Positions 1-6,378 of a stretch of 11,758 nucleotides of DNA are shown here, in pieces. Every line of letters begins with the position of its first letter. Position 1 is the stretch's first letter. The position numbers were made by a program, and so were the translations under genes. This stretch comes from Burkholderiales bacterium. GTDB lineage: Bacteria; Pseudomonadota; Gammaproteobacteria; Burkholderiales; SG8-39. Under the pieces are notes generated by a model. It did not search any database, had not been told where the DNA came from, and saw nothing but the letters and a program-made list of their open reading frames with translations. The DNA lies in contig CAKKSJ010000420.1 in NCBI GenBank assembly GCA_919902965.1, positions 1 to 11,758 on the forward strand, written 5' to 3'.

Positions 1-907
1 TGAAATTGTCCAGGTCGATGAACATGATCGCCACCAGCGTGCCGTGGCGCCGCGCCAGCGCCAGGATCGTCGCCAGCCGCTCGGTCAGGTAGGCGCGGTT
101 GGGCAGGCCGGTGAGCATGTCATGATGCGCCAGGTACTGGATGCGCGCCTCGGCGTGCCTGCGCGCGGTAATGTCGCGCAGCGCGCCCATGCGCAGCGTC
201 TCGCCCTTCATGTGCAGCGTCTTGCCCACCAGTTCCACCGCGATCTTGTGGCCGGCTTTGTGCAGCACCTCGGCCTCGTAGGGATCCTCGCGCTGGGCGC
301 GCATATAGTCCGTCATCGTCTGGTGCCACTCGGGCGGGACGAACTCCAGCACGTTTTTCCCTATCATCTCCTCGCGCGTGTAGCCGCATATTTCGAGCAG
401 CGCCTGGTTGACATCGCTGAGTATGCCGTCCTTGTGGAAGAAAATCCCTTCATTGGTCGCGGCGGCGAATTTGCGCATGCGCTCCTCGCTCTCGCGTATC
501 GCGCGTTCGGCGAGCTGATGCCGGGTGATGTCGGTGATCAGCACAAACGCGCCCAGCATTTGCGCCTGCGCGTCGAAGTGTGGAATCAGGTGGACTTCGA
601 TGATGCGCTGCTCGCCATTGGGCAGGGTCATGGGGCGAACGTACTCGACCGTCTCCCCCTTGAGCACGCGCTCGACCTGCGGCTCGATCAGGCGCCATGC
701 GGCTTCGCCTATGGCTTCGCGCACCGTCTTGCCGAGTATCGAGTCCACGCTCCAGCCGTTGGCTTCGGCATAGCTCTTGTTGGCGAACACGCAGCGCAGC
801 TCCTTCGGCTCGTAATACGCGATCTGCGCCGGCACGCTGTCGGCGACCAGGCGCAGCAGCCCGTCCTGGTTCTGCCCGCCGGGCGTTCCCGGCGCCGCTG
901 CGCTCAT
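1..907 (-). CDS. PAS-PAS-GGDEF diguanylate cyclase, C-terminus cut by window edge
   Basis: A reading frame from the ATG at 905-907 runs off the left edge after 302 codons without a stop. Two PAS folds are readable: PAS 1 at about residues 16-135 (motifs FANKSYAEANGWS and ITDITRHQLAER) and PAS 2 at about 140-255 (VNQALLEICGYTREEMIGK, LRDITARRHAEA). A GGDEF domain begins at about 256, seen from its hallmark DMLTGLPNR (263-271) and MFIDLDNF at the edge. The GGDEF active-site motif, any RxxD inhibitory site and any EAL domain lie outside, so cyclase activity is inferred from family. The role would be c-di-GMP synthesis from two GTP in response to a PAS-sensed signal. No signal peptide or membrane segment is visible, so it is probably cytoplasmic. 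It starts 10 bases after the otnI stop, so it is likely cotranscribed with the sugar-acid operon. Confidence 0.92.
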   Translation of the reverse strand, partial: MSAAAPGTPGGQNQDGLLRLVADSVPAQIAYYEPKELRCVFANKSYAEANGWSVDSILGKTVREAIGEAAWRLIEPQVERVLKGETVEYVRPMTLPNGEQRIIEVHLIPHFDAQAQMLGAFVLITDITRHQLAERAIRESEERMRKFAAATNEGIFFHKDGILSDVNQALLEICGYTREEMIGKNVLEFVPPEWHQTMTDYMRAQREDPYEAEVLHKAGHKIAVELVGKTLHMKGETLRMGALRDITARRHAEARIQYLAHHDMLTGLPNRAYLTERLATILALARRHGTLVAIMFIDLDNF

Positions 908-917
908 GGTCGCAGCT

Positions 918-1694
918 TCACAGCCAGGGCCTCAGCCAGCCCAGACCGGCGCTGGTCCCGGCCCGGGGCCGGTACTCGCAACCGACCCAGCCGGCATAGC
1001 CCAATTCGTCCATCAGGCGGAACAGGTAGGGATAGTTGATTTCGCCCAGATCCGGCTCGTGGCGCTCGGGCACGCCCGCGATCTGGATATGGCCGACGCC
1101 CGCGATGTATTTGCGCAGCTTCATCGCCAGGTCGCCCTCCACGATCTGGCAATGGTAGAAATCCATTTGTACCTTGAGATTGGCCGCGCCCACTTCGGCG
1201 CAGATGGCATGCGCCTCGTCCTGACGGTTCAGAAAAAAACCGGGAATGTCGCGCGTATTAATCGGCTCGATCACCACGCTGACGCCCGCCGCGGCGGCTT
1301 GCTTCGCGGCGTAGTCGAGATTGCGCACATAGGTTTCGCGGTGGCGCGCGCGCTCCTCGCCCGGCCGGATCAAGCCGGCCATCAAATGCACGCGCTCATT
1401 GCCGAGCACACGCGCGTACTCCAGCGCGCTCGCAAGGCTCTTTTTGAATTCGTCCTCGCGACCGGGCAGCGAGGCGAGGCCGCGCTCGCCCGCGTCCCAG
1501 TTTCCGGGGGGGGCGTTGAACAGCGCCTGCGTCAGGCCGTGTTCGCTGAGGCGGGCGCGGATGTCCGCTGCCGGATAGGCGTAGGGAAACAGGAACTCGA
1601 CGCCTTTGAAACCGTCTTTGGCGGCAGCGCCGAAGCGCTCGAAAAAATCCTGCTCCTGGTACATCATCGACAGGTTGGCAGCGAATCTGGGCAT
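918..1694 (-). CDS. otnI: 2-oxo-tetronate isomerase (hydroxypyruvate isomerase family)
   Basis: This 258-residue protein is of the Hyi/OtnI family, a TIM-barrel of the xylose-isomerase-like superfamily and of normal length. It would interconvert 2-oxo- and 3-oxo-tetronate, the second step of L-threonate catabolism, in the cytoplasm. Family-conserved metal and catalytic residues are visible: E143 in IEPINTRD, D178 in QMDFYHCQ, Q204 in GHIQIAG and E240 in CEYRP. The start is supported by a strong Shine-Dalgarno (AAGGAGG, 1701-1707) six bases before the ATG. It lies 23 bases after otnC and 10 bases before the diguanylate cyclase. By sequence alone it could be called hydroxypyruvate isomerase (hyi); the ltnD-otnK-otnC neighbours favour otnI. 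Confidence 0.92.
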   Translation of the reverse strand: MPRFAANLSMMYQEQDFFERFGAAAKDGFKGVEFLFPYAYPAADIRARLSEHGLTQALFNAPPGNWDAGERGLASLPGREDEFKKSLASALEYARVLGNERVHLMAGLIRPGEERARHRETYVRNLDYAAKQAAAAGVSVVIEPINTRDIPGFFLNRQDEAHAICAEVGAANLKVQMDFYHCQIVEGDLAMKLRKYIAGVGHIQIAGVPERHEPDLGEINYPYLFRLMDELGYAGWVGCEYRPRAGTSAGLGWLRPWL

Positions 1695-1700
1695 GGTGTG

Positions 1701-1707
1701 CCTCCTT
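1701..1707 (-). promoter_or_regulatory. Strong ribosome binding site of otnI
   Basis: AAGGAGG on the minus strand lies six bases upstream of the otnI ATG (1692-1694), inside the 23-base otnC-otnI spacer. It fixes the otnI start and is the clearest ribosome binding site of the operon. Confidence 0.8.
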
Positions 1708-1717
1708 GAAAAGGGAT

Positions 1718-2359
1718 TCAGCCTGCAGGATAGCGACGGCGAATGTCGGCAACCTGCTCCGGCGTCAGCGCGCGTACGCGCTGCCCCTGCAGCAACAGGA
1801 ACAGGCGGGCGGTGGACTCCAGCTCCTCCACCGCATCGGCCGCGGCCGCGAGGCTGGAGCCCGCGACCACGGGGCCGTGATTGGCGAGCAAGAGCGCGTG
1901 GTGCTTGCCCGCGTAGCCGCGCACCGCCTCAGCCAGCTGCATGTCCCCGGGGGCGAAATAAGGCACCAGCGGCAGGCTGCCGATGCGCATCACGTAGTAA
2001 GCAGTCAGCGGCGGCAGCACGTCTGCCGGATCCACATCCGCCAGCACCGATACCGCCGCCGAGTGGGTCGAGTGCAAATGGACCACGGCCTGATTGCGTT
2101 CGCGTTCCTGGTACATCGCGAGATGCAGGAAGTTTTCTTTCGACGGCGGATCGCCCGAGACAAGTTCGCCCTGCCAGTCGAGCTTGGACAGACGCGCCGG
2201 ATCGAGCTGGCCCAGGTTCGAACCGGTGGGCGTGAGCAGCCAGCCGCTTTCGCAGCGGGCGCTGATATTGCCGGTGCTGCCGTGGGTAAGACCGCGCTGG
2301 AAGATCGAGCGTCCCAGCTCGCAAATCTGTTCGCGCAGTGCGTTTTCGCTAGTGCTCAT
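1718..2359 (-). CDS. otnC: 3-oxo-tetronate 4-phosphate decarboxylase (class II aldolase/adducin family)
   Basis: A 213-residue class II aldolase/adducin protein, full length. It would decarboxylate 3-oxo-tetronate 4-phosphate to dihydroxyacetone phosphate and CO2, the last step of the pathway. Visible motifs are GLTHGSTGNIS (23-33), the phosphate-binding TPTGSNLGQLDP (43-54), the zinc-site HLHSTH (94-99) and a further metal-site histidine in LANHGP (158-163). I chose the ATG at 2357-2359 because family members begin just before the ALREQICELGRS helix. An in-frame ATG at 2410 would add 17 arginine-rich residues; it has a GGAG about seven bases upstream, so it cannot be excluded. The gene follows otnK after an unusual 340-base gap filled with inverted repeats. 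Confidence 0.9.
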   Translation of the reverse strand: MSTSENALREQICELGRSIFQRGLTHGSTGNISARCESGWLLTPTGSNLGQLDPARLSKLDWQGELVSGDPPSKENFLHLAMYQERERNQAVVHLHSTHSAAVSVLADVDPADVLPPLTAYYVMRIGSLPLVPYFAPGDMQLAEAVRGYAGKHHALLLANHGPVVAGSSLAAAADAVEELESTARLFLLLQGQRVRALTPEQVADIRRRYPAG

Positions 2360-2454
2360 TTCGGATCGAAGCGCGGCATATCGACGCCGCTGAATGGCAA
2401 GAGCGACCATTGCGCGCTCCGCCGCGAAGCAAGTCCTCCCGGGGGACGCGCGCC

Positions 2455-2505
2455 AACCGTGTTTTTGGTACGGAGGAAAAGCGCATCCGTACCAAAAACA
2501 CGGTT
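2455..2505. repeat. Perfect 20-base-pair inverted repeat, hairpin 1
   Basis: The arms 2455-2474 and 2486-2505 are perfectly complementary over 20 bases and enclose an 11-base loop (GGAAAAGCGCA on the plus strand). Read on the minus strand, the loop and inner stem give CGGATGCGCTTTTC-C-TCCG, the same core as hairpin 2 in opposite orientation. In the otn mRNA it would form a very stable stem-loop. No U tract follows in the direction of transcription, so it is not a classical terminator. Confidence 0.9.
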
Positions 2506-2547
2506 ATCTATGAAAAACAACACCGGCCTGGGTTTGCTTTTACACAA

Positions 2548-2598
2548 GATCCTCGATTGTGCGCGGATGCGCTTTTCATCCGCGCGCAATCGAGGATC
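2548..2598. repeat. 22-base-pair inverted repeat with one mismatch, hairpin 2
   Basis: The arms 2548-2569 and 2577-2598 match over 22 positions with one exception (T at 2560, opposite G at 2586; a wobble pair in plus-strand RNA). They enclose a seven-base loop, CGCTTTT. The centre reads CGGATGCGCTTTTC-A-TCCG on the plus strand and shares 14 consecutive bases with hairpin 1, while the outer stems are unrelated. The two elements are the same length (51 bases) and 42 bases apart. Confidence 0.9.
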
Positions 2599-2599
2599 C

Positions 2600-2623
2600 G
2601 CGCGGACGGGCCGCCGTCCGCGC
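2600..2623. repeat. 10-base-pair GC hairpin, hairpin 3
   Basis: The arms 2600-2609 (GCGCGGACGG) and 2614-2623 (CCGTCCGCGC) are exactly complementary around a four-base loop. It begins two bases after hairpin 2, so the two would stack in RNA. A weaker relative follows at 2628-2644 (GCGGA, seven-base loop, TCCGC), whose flanks resemble the inner stem of hairpin 2. Confidence 0.75.
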
Positions 2624-2699
2624 AAGTGCGGATGACCCTTCCGCGCAACATCGCAGGGTCGCAATAACGAGGGGCACTGATTCAACCCGCCACGCATCA

Positions 2700-3965
2700 T
2701 CACGCGTCCAGCTGCGCCAGCGATTTCGCGAAAAAATCACGGCTGCCGAAATTGCCCGATTTGAGCGCCAGCAGAATCGGCCGCTCGCCCTGCGTCGCTG
2801 TCCAGGGAACACCGGGATCGATCTGCGGCCCGATTTTCAGGGCCGCTATGCCCAGCGCCTGCACGACTGCACCCGAGGTCTCGCCGCCCGCCACTACCAG
2901 CCGCGTCACGCCGCGTGCTATCAGACCCTGCGCTATGGCTGCCAGCGCGCCCTCGACCAGGGCGCCGGCCTCGGCCACGCCGAGTTTCGACTGCACCGCC
3001 TTCACTACATCGGGGACGGCCGTGGCATAGAACAGTACCGGCCCGGAAGCGAGCAGGGGCGTGGCCTGCCGCAGCGCTTCCGTGGCAAGGTCCTCGGCGC
3101 GCGCATTCGCCAGCGGATCGATGCGGATCGCGGGCCGGCCCGACTCCAGCCAGTGCGCCACCTGGGCGTTGGTCGCCTGCGAGCATGAACCCGAAATCAC
3201 CGCGGCGAGCCCCGGCACCCCGGGCAATTCGGCCGCGTCCGCGCGCAGCGGCAGCAGCCCGGCGCGGCGGAAGTTTTCCGGCAGGCCGATAGCCACGCCC
3301 GAACCCGCGGTAATCAGCAGATGGTCGGCGCAAGCCGTCGCGACCGCATGCAGATCCGCATCGTTGATCGCATCGACCACGGCGAGGCGCGCGCCCGCGG
3401 CCGCCAGCGCCGCAAAGCGCGCGCGTATCGCCGCCGCGCCCGCGGCCACGACCGGCCAGGCGACCAGGCCGACCTTGGCGCGCGACTGCGCCTGCAGCAC
3501 GCGCACCAGGTTGGCGTCGGTCATGGGCGTGAGCGGGTGATCGCGCATGCCGGACTCCGACAGCGGCAACTCGCCCACGAACAGATTGCCCATGTATATG
3601 GTGCGCGCATTGGTCGGGAACGCGGGGCAGGCGATGGCAAGCTTCGCACCCAGCGCCTGCATCAGCGCCTCGGCTACCGGGCCGATGTTGCCCTGCGGCG
3701 TGGAATCGAAAGTCGAGCAGTACTTGAAATAGAACTGGCGGCAGCCCGCGCGCCTGAGCCAGTCCAGCGCAGCCAGCGATTGCGCCACCGCATCGGCGGC
3801 GGCAATAGTGCGCGATTTGAGCGCCACCACCACCGCATCGACGTCCCCGCTCAGAGGTGCGGCGGGCACGCCTATGGTCTGCAGCGTGCGCATGCCGCTG
3901 CGCACCAGGTTGTTGGCGAGATCGGTGGCGCCGGTGAAATCGTCGGCAATGCAACCGAGCAGCAT
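2700..3965 (-). CDS. otnK: 3-oxo-tetronate 4-kinase (four-carbon acid sugar kinase, DUF1537)
   Basis: A 421-residue member of the four-carbon acid sugar kinase family, full length. It would phosphorylate 3-oxo-tetronate at O4 with ATP, producing the OtnC substrate. The N-terminal substrate domain opens with the hallmark IADDFTGATDLANNL (6-20), followed by FYFKYCSTFDSTPQGNIG and the PAFPTNARTIYMGNLFVG stretch typical of the family. The C-terminal nucleotide-binding domain has VVAGGETSGAVVQALG (GGETSG at 360-365) and LKSGNFG (401-407) near the end. The ATG at 3963-3965 lies three bases after the ltnD stop, with a purine-rich but poor Shine-Dalgarno inside the ltnD end, so translational coupling is likely. 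Confidence 0.94.
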   Translation of the reverse strand: MLLGCIADDFTGATDLANNLVRSGMRTLQTIGVPAAPLSGDVDAVVVALKSRTIAAADAVAQSLAALDWLRRAGCRQFYFKYCSTFDSTPQGNIGPVAEALMQALGAKLAIACPAFPTNARTIYMGNLFVGELPLSESGMRDHPLTPMTDANLVRVLQAQSRAKVGLVAWPVVAAGAAAIRARFAALAAAGARLAVVDAINDADLHAVATACADHLLITAGSGVAIGLPENFRRAGLLPLRADAAELPGVPGLAAVISGSCSQATNAQVAHWLESGRPAIRIDPLANARAEDLATEALRQATPLLASGPVLFYATAVPDVVKAVQSKLGVAEAGALVEGALAAIAQGLIARGVTRLVVAGGETSGAVVQALGIAALKIGPQIDPGVPWTATQGERPILLALKSGNFGSRDFFAKSLAQLDA

Positions 3966-3968
3966 GGC

Positions 3969-4862
3969 TTAAGCTTTCTTTTTCGGAAGTTCTATGCCGG
4001 GGAAGTTCTTGACCACCGCGGAATCGTCCTCGCCGCCGCGGCCGGCAGCGGCCGCGGCCAAGAACATCTGGTGGGCGGTTGCCGTGAGCGGCAGCGGAAA
4101 CGCCGCCTTCCTCGCCGTGTCCAGGACGATGCCCAGGTCCTTGACGAATATATTGACCGAAGACAGCGGCGTGTAGTCGCCTGCGAGTATGTGCGGAACC
4201 CGGTTCTGGAACATCCACGATGAACCCGCGCTGTTCGTTATGACCTCGTAGAGCACCGCCGCATCCGCGCCGGCGCGCATGCCCATGGCCATGGCTTCGG
4301 CCGCCGCGGCGATGTGCACACCGGCAAGCAGCTGATTGATCATTTTTACCTTGGACCCGGCGCCGGGCGCGCCGCCCAGGCGGTACACCTTCTGTGCGAT
4401 CGCCTTGAACACGTCCTCGACTTTGGCGAAATTCTCCGGCGCTCCCGCGCCCATGACAGTCAGCTGCCCGCTGGCCGCCTTGGCCGCACCGCCCGACACC
4501 GGCGCATCGATCATGCCTATGCCCATCGCAGCGAGCCGGCTTGCGAGCGATTCGGCGACTTCGGGCGCGACCGTGCTGCTCGCAATCACCACCGATCCCG
4601 CGCGCATCGCTGCGGCGGCGCCGTTCTCACCCAGCAGCACGCGCTCAGTCTGCTCGGCATTCACGACCAGGGTCAGCACCACCTCGCAGGCCGCGCCCAG
4701 CTGCGCCGGGGTCGCGCAGGCGATGCCGCCTTCCGCGGCAAACGCAGCCAGCACATCGGCGCGCACATCGCAGGCATAGGTGTGAAATCCTGCGCGCAAC
4801 AGCGACCTCGCAACACCCAGGCCCATCGCGCCGAGGCCGATGACTCCGACGTTCTTGGTCAT
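3969..4862 (-). CDS. ltnD: L-threonate 2-dehydrogenase (beta-hydroxyacid dehydrogenase family)
   Basis: A 297-residue NAD(P)-dependent dehydrogenase of the 3-hydroxyisobutyrate/tartronate-semialdehyde reductase family, normal length. In this operon it would oxidise L-threonate to 2-oxo-tetronate. A Rossmann motif GLGAMG lies at 9-14; the substrate motif DAPVSGG at 119-125; the catalytic lysine is K173 in KVKMINQLL, with N176. The C-terminus is a lysine-rich tail (PKKKA). It is the first gene of the operon; the 147 bases upstream (4863-5009) separate it from the kinase gene and probably contain its promoter, though no convincing -35/-10 pair stands out. By sequence alone tartronate semialdehyde reductase is possible; the otnKCI neighbours decide for ltnD. 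Confidence 0.92.
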   Translation of the reverse strand: MTKNVGVIGLGAMGLGVARSLLRAGFHTYACDVRADVLAAFAAEGGIACATPAQLGAACEVVLTLVVNAEQTERVLLGENGAAAAMRAGSVVIASSTVAPEVAESLASRLAAMGIGMIDAPVSGGAAKAASGQLTVMGAGAPENFAKVEDVFKAIAQKVYRLGGAPGAGSKVKMINQLLAGVHIAAAAEAMAMGMRAGADAAVLYEVITNSAGSSWMFQNRVPHILAGDYTPLSSVNIFVKDLGIVLDTARKAAFPLPLTATAHQMFLAAAAAGRGGEDDSAVVKNFPGIELPKKKA

Positions 4863-4933
4863 GATCTTCTATTTCCTTGTATTGCGTGGCGAACCAAATC
4901 GCGCTCTCTGCTATTGCAGCAGTTGTGATGTTG

Positions 4934-4955
4934 CGCGGACGAAAACCTGTCCGCG
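4934..4955. other. Hairpin downstream of the kinase gene, possible weak terminator
   Basis: The arms CGCGGAC (4934-4940) and GTCCGCG (4949-4955) enclose an eight-base loop. It lies about 55 bases past the kinase stop and about 70 bases before ltnD on the minus strand. No U tract follows in that direction, so rho-independent termination is uncertain. It could also be an operator ahead of the otn operon. Confidence 0.45.
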
Positions 4956-5009
4956 TGGATCGCCGATGACTTGCAACAACATTTGGGACACGTTAGCAGC
5001 CACCCGGCT

Positions 5010-6299
5010 TCATTTGGCGAGCCTTGCATTGGCCAGTTCGAGACGGTCCACGAGATTGCGCACCAGCGCCCGGGTAAGCTGCAATTGCGCACCCAGACTC
5101 ATCAGTTCCAGCGCCTCGGGCTCGAATTCGGCCAGCAGAATGTTGGTCATCGACTCTACCGTCGCGTGCCGCGGCATGACGCCGCCGCGTATATAAGCCA
5201 TCTCGCCGAAGCTCTCGCCCTCGCCGATGGTATTGAGCAAGTGGCCGTCCAGCGTGACCTTGACCTGGCCTTGCGCGAGAAAGAAAAAGCTCTTGCCCGG
5301 CTCGTTCTCGCGCACGATGGCCTGCTTCGCCGCGACGCGCGTCCAGCTCCCCGCATGCGTCAGCTCCCAGAGTTCGGCATCGGACAAGTTCGCCAGCATT
5401 TCGACTTTCTTCAAGGCAACGTATTTCTCGCTGTCCATGATGGCGTCGGCCGGCAGCACCATCTTGCCCACGTTGGACAGTTCGAGCGCGAAATCGGCCC
5501 AGGTTTCATAGCGGAATTCGGGTTTCTTGCCCAATGCACGCAACACCACCCGGTCTATTTCCTTCGGCAGCGAGGGCCGCAAACTGCTTGGCGGCGCGGG
5601 CTGTTGATTGAGGATTTTCTGCACCAGCATTTGCAGACTGTCGGCGGTAAACGGTCTTTGTCCGGTCAACAGCTCGTACATCACCACGCCCAGGCAATAC
5701 ATGTCGCTGTGATGCGTGAGCGGCGCTTCCTCGAGTTGCTCGGGCGACATGTAGTAGGGCGAGCCTATGCTGGCCGTCTGCACCGCCTGGGCCTTGCGCA
5801 GCAGGGCCGCGCCGAAATCGGCGATTTTTACGTCGGTGCCCTGCGCGATCATGATGTTCGCCGGCTTGATGTCGCGGTGGACGATGCCTTCATTGAACGC
5901 ATAGGCGAGCGCGCCGCAACACTTGAAGCCGATCTGCAGCACATCCGCGACCGGAAGCAGGGTGTCGGCGCTGACGTGCTGCGACAGGTCGCCGCCACCC
6001 ACCACCTCCATCGCGATGTGGCCGGAATCCTCCTGCACCACGGCGTCGAGGATGCTGACGATATACGGATGCTTCAACTTGCCCGCGAGCGAGGCCTCGT
6101 TCAGGAACTGCGAACGGTACACGGAGCCGAACTCGGGATCCTTGAATACTTCCGGCTCGATCACCTTGAGCGCAACCTCCTTGCCGGAGAACGTGTCCAC
6201 GGCAAGATAGACCGTCCCCGTCGCGCCCTTGCCGAGCTGCTTGCGGATGTCGTACTTGCCGATCTGCAGGCTCAGATCCATTTCAAACGTCTGGTCCAT
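5010..6299 (-). CDS. Serine/threonine protein kinase with C-terminal cyclic-nucleotide-binding domain
   Basis: A 429-residue Hanks-type kinase fused to a cNMP-binding domain. Kinase hallmarks (numbered from this start): glycine loop LGKGATGTVY (22-31), K45 in VALKV, catalytic loop HRDIKPAN (141-148), DFG (161-163) and SPEQ. The effector domain spans about residues 310-420 with a phosphate-binding-cassette-like segment, GESFGEMAY...MPRHATV, keeping E366 and R377 where binding forms have Glu and Arg. A cyclic-nucleotide-gated kinase, PKG-like in logic but with the sensor at the C-terminus, is inferred. There is no transmembrane helix, so it is soluble. I chose the ATG at 6297-6299 for its GGAAG site seven bases upstream and the kinase domain starting soon after; the frame is open to ATGs at 6341 and 6356 (up to 448 residues). 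Confidence 0.93.
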   Translation of the reverse strand: MDQTFEMDLSLQIGKYDIRKQLGKGATGTVYLAVDTFSGKEVALKVIEPEVFKDPEFGSVYRSQFLNEASLAGKLKHPYIVSILDAVVQEDSGHIAMEVVGGGDLSQHVSADTLLPVADVLQIGFKCCGALAYAFNEGIVHRDIKPANIMIAQGTDVKIADFGAALLRKAQAVQTASIGSPYYMSPEQLEEAPLTHHSDMYCLGVVMYELLTGQRPFTADSLQMLVQKILNQQPAPPSSLRPSLPKEIDRVVLRALGKKPEFRYETWADFALELSNVGKMVLPADAIMDSEKYVALKKVEMLANLSDAELWELTHAGSWTRVAAKQAIVRENEPGKSFFFLAQGQVKVTLDGHLLNTIGEGESFGEMAYIRGGVMPRHATVESMTNILLAEFEPEALELMSLGAQLQLTRALVRNLVDRLELANARLAK

Positions 6300-6306
6300 C
6301 AGGTTG

Positions 6307-6311
6307 CTTCC
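6307..6311 (-). promoter_or_regulatory. Ribosome binding site favouring the 6299 start of the kinase
   Basis: GGAAG on the minus strand is seven bases before the ATG at 6297-6299. The upstream alternative at 6356 has AAGG only three or four bases before its ATG. This is the main reason for preferring the shorter kinase. Confidence 0.5.
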
Positions 6312-6378
6312 ATAGCGCTTCGTTGACTGGAATGGCGCCATTCTAACCTTTGCCATCGCCCTTGGTGCAAGACCGCCC

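Larger units (their letters stand above)
2360..2699. other. 340-base gap inside the otn operon, rich in inverted repeats
   Basis: All other junctions in the operon are 3-23 bases, yet otnK and otnC are separated by 340 bases. Open frames cross it (for example 2356-2703 minus and 2410-2667 plus) but resemble no protein; their peptides are mirrored translations of the repeat arms. The gap holds two large hairpins (2455-2505, 2548-2598), a 10-base-pair hairpin (2600-2623) and a weak relative of the second hairpin (2628-2644). The 55 or so bases after the last hairpin, next to otnC, and the first 55 after otnK show no clear promoter. Confidence 0.85.

Noticed and set aside
2455..2598. Rho-independent terminators or an insertion sequence with terminal repeats
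   Set aside because: No U tract follows either stem on the operon strand, and there is no transposase or room for one between the arms.
2455..2623. CRISPR array or tandem repeat
   Set aside because: The structures are inverted repeats with different stems, not direct repeats with spacers of equal length.
2356..2703. Small minus-strand frame (115 codons) filling the otnK-otnC gap, and the plus-strand frame 2410-2667
   Set aside because: Both run through the inverted repeats and translate the arms as mirrored peptide words; there is no domain and no good ribosome binding site.
2737..4218. A 493-codon minus-strand frame overlapping otnK and ltnD
   Set aside because: It overlaps two recognised genes in another frame and has low-complexity arginine- and glycine-rich composition.
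4971..6326. A 451-codon open frame on the plus strand opposite the kinase
   Set aside because: Antisense shadow; the minus strand has all kinase motifs in order.
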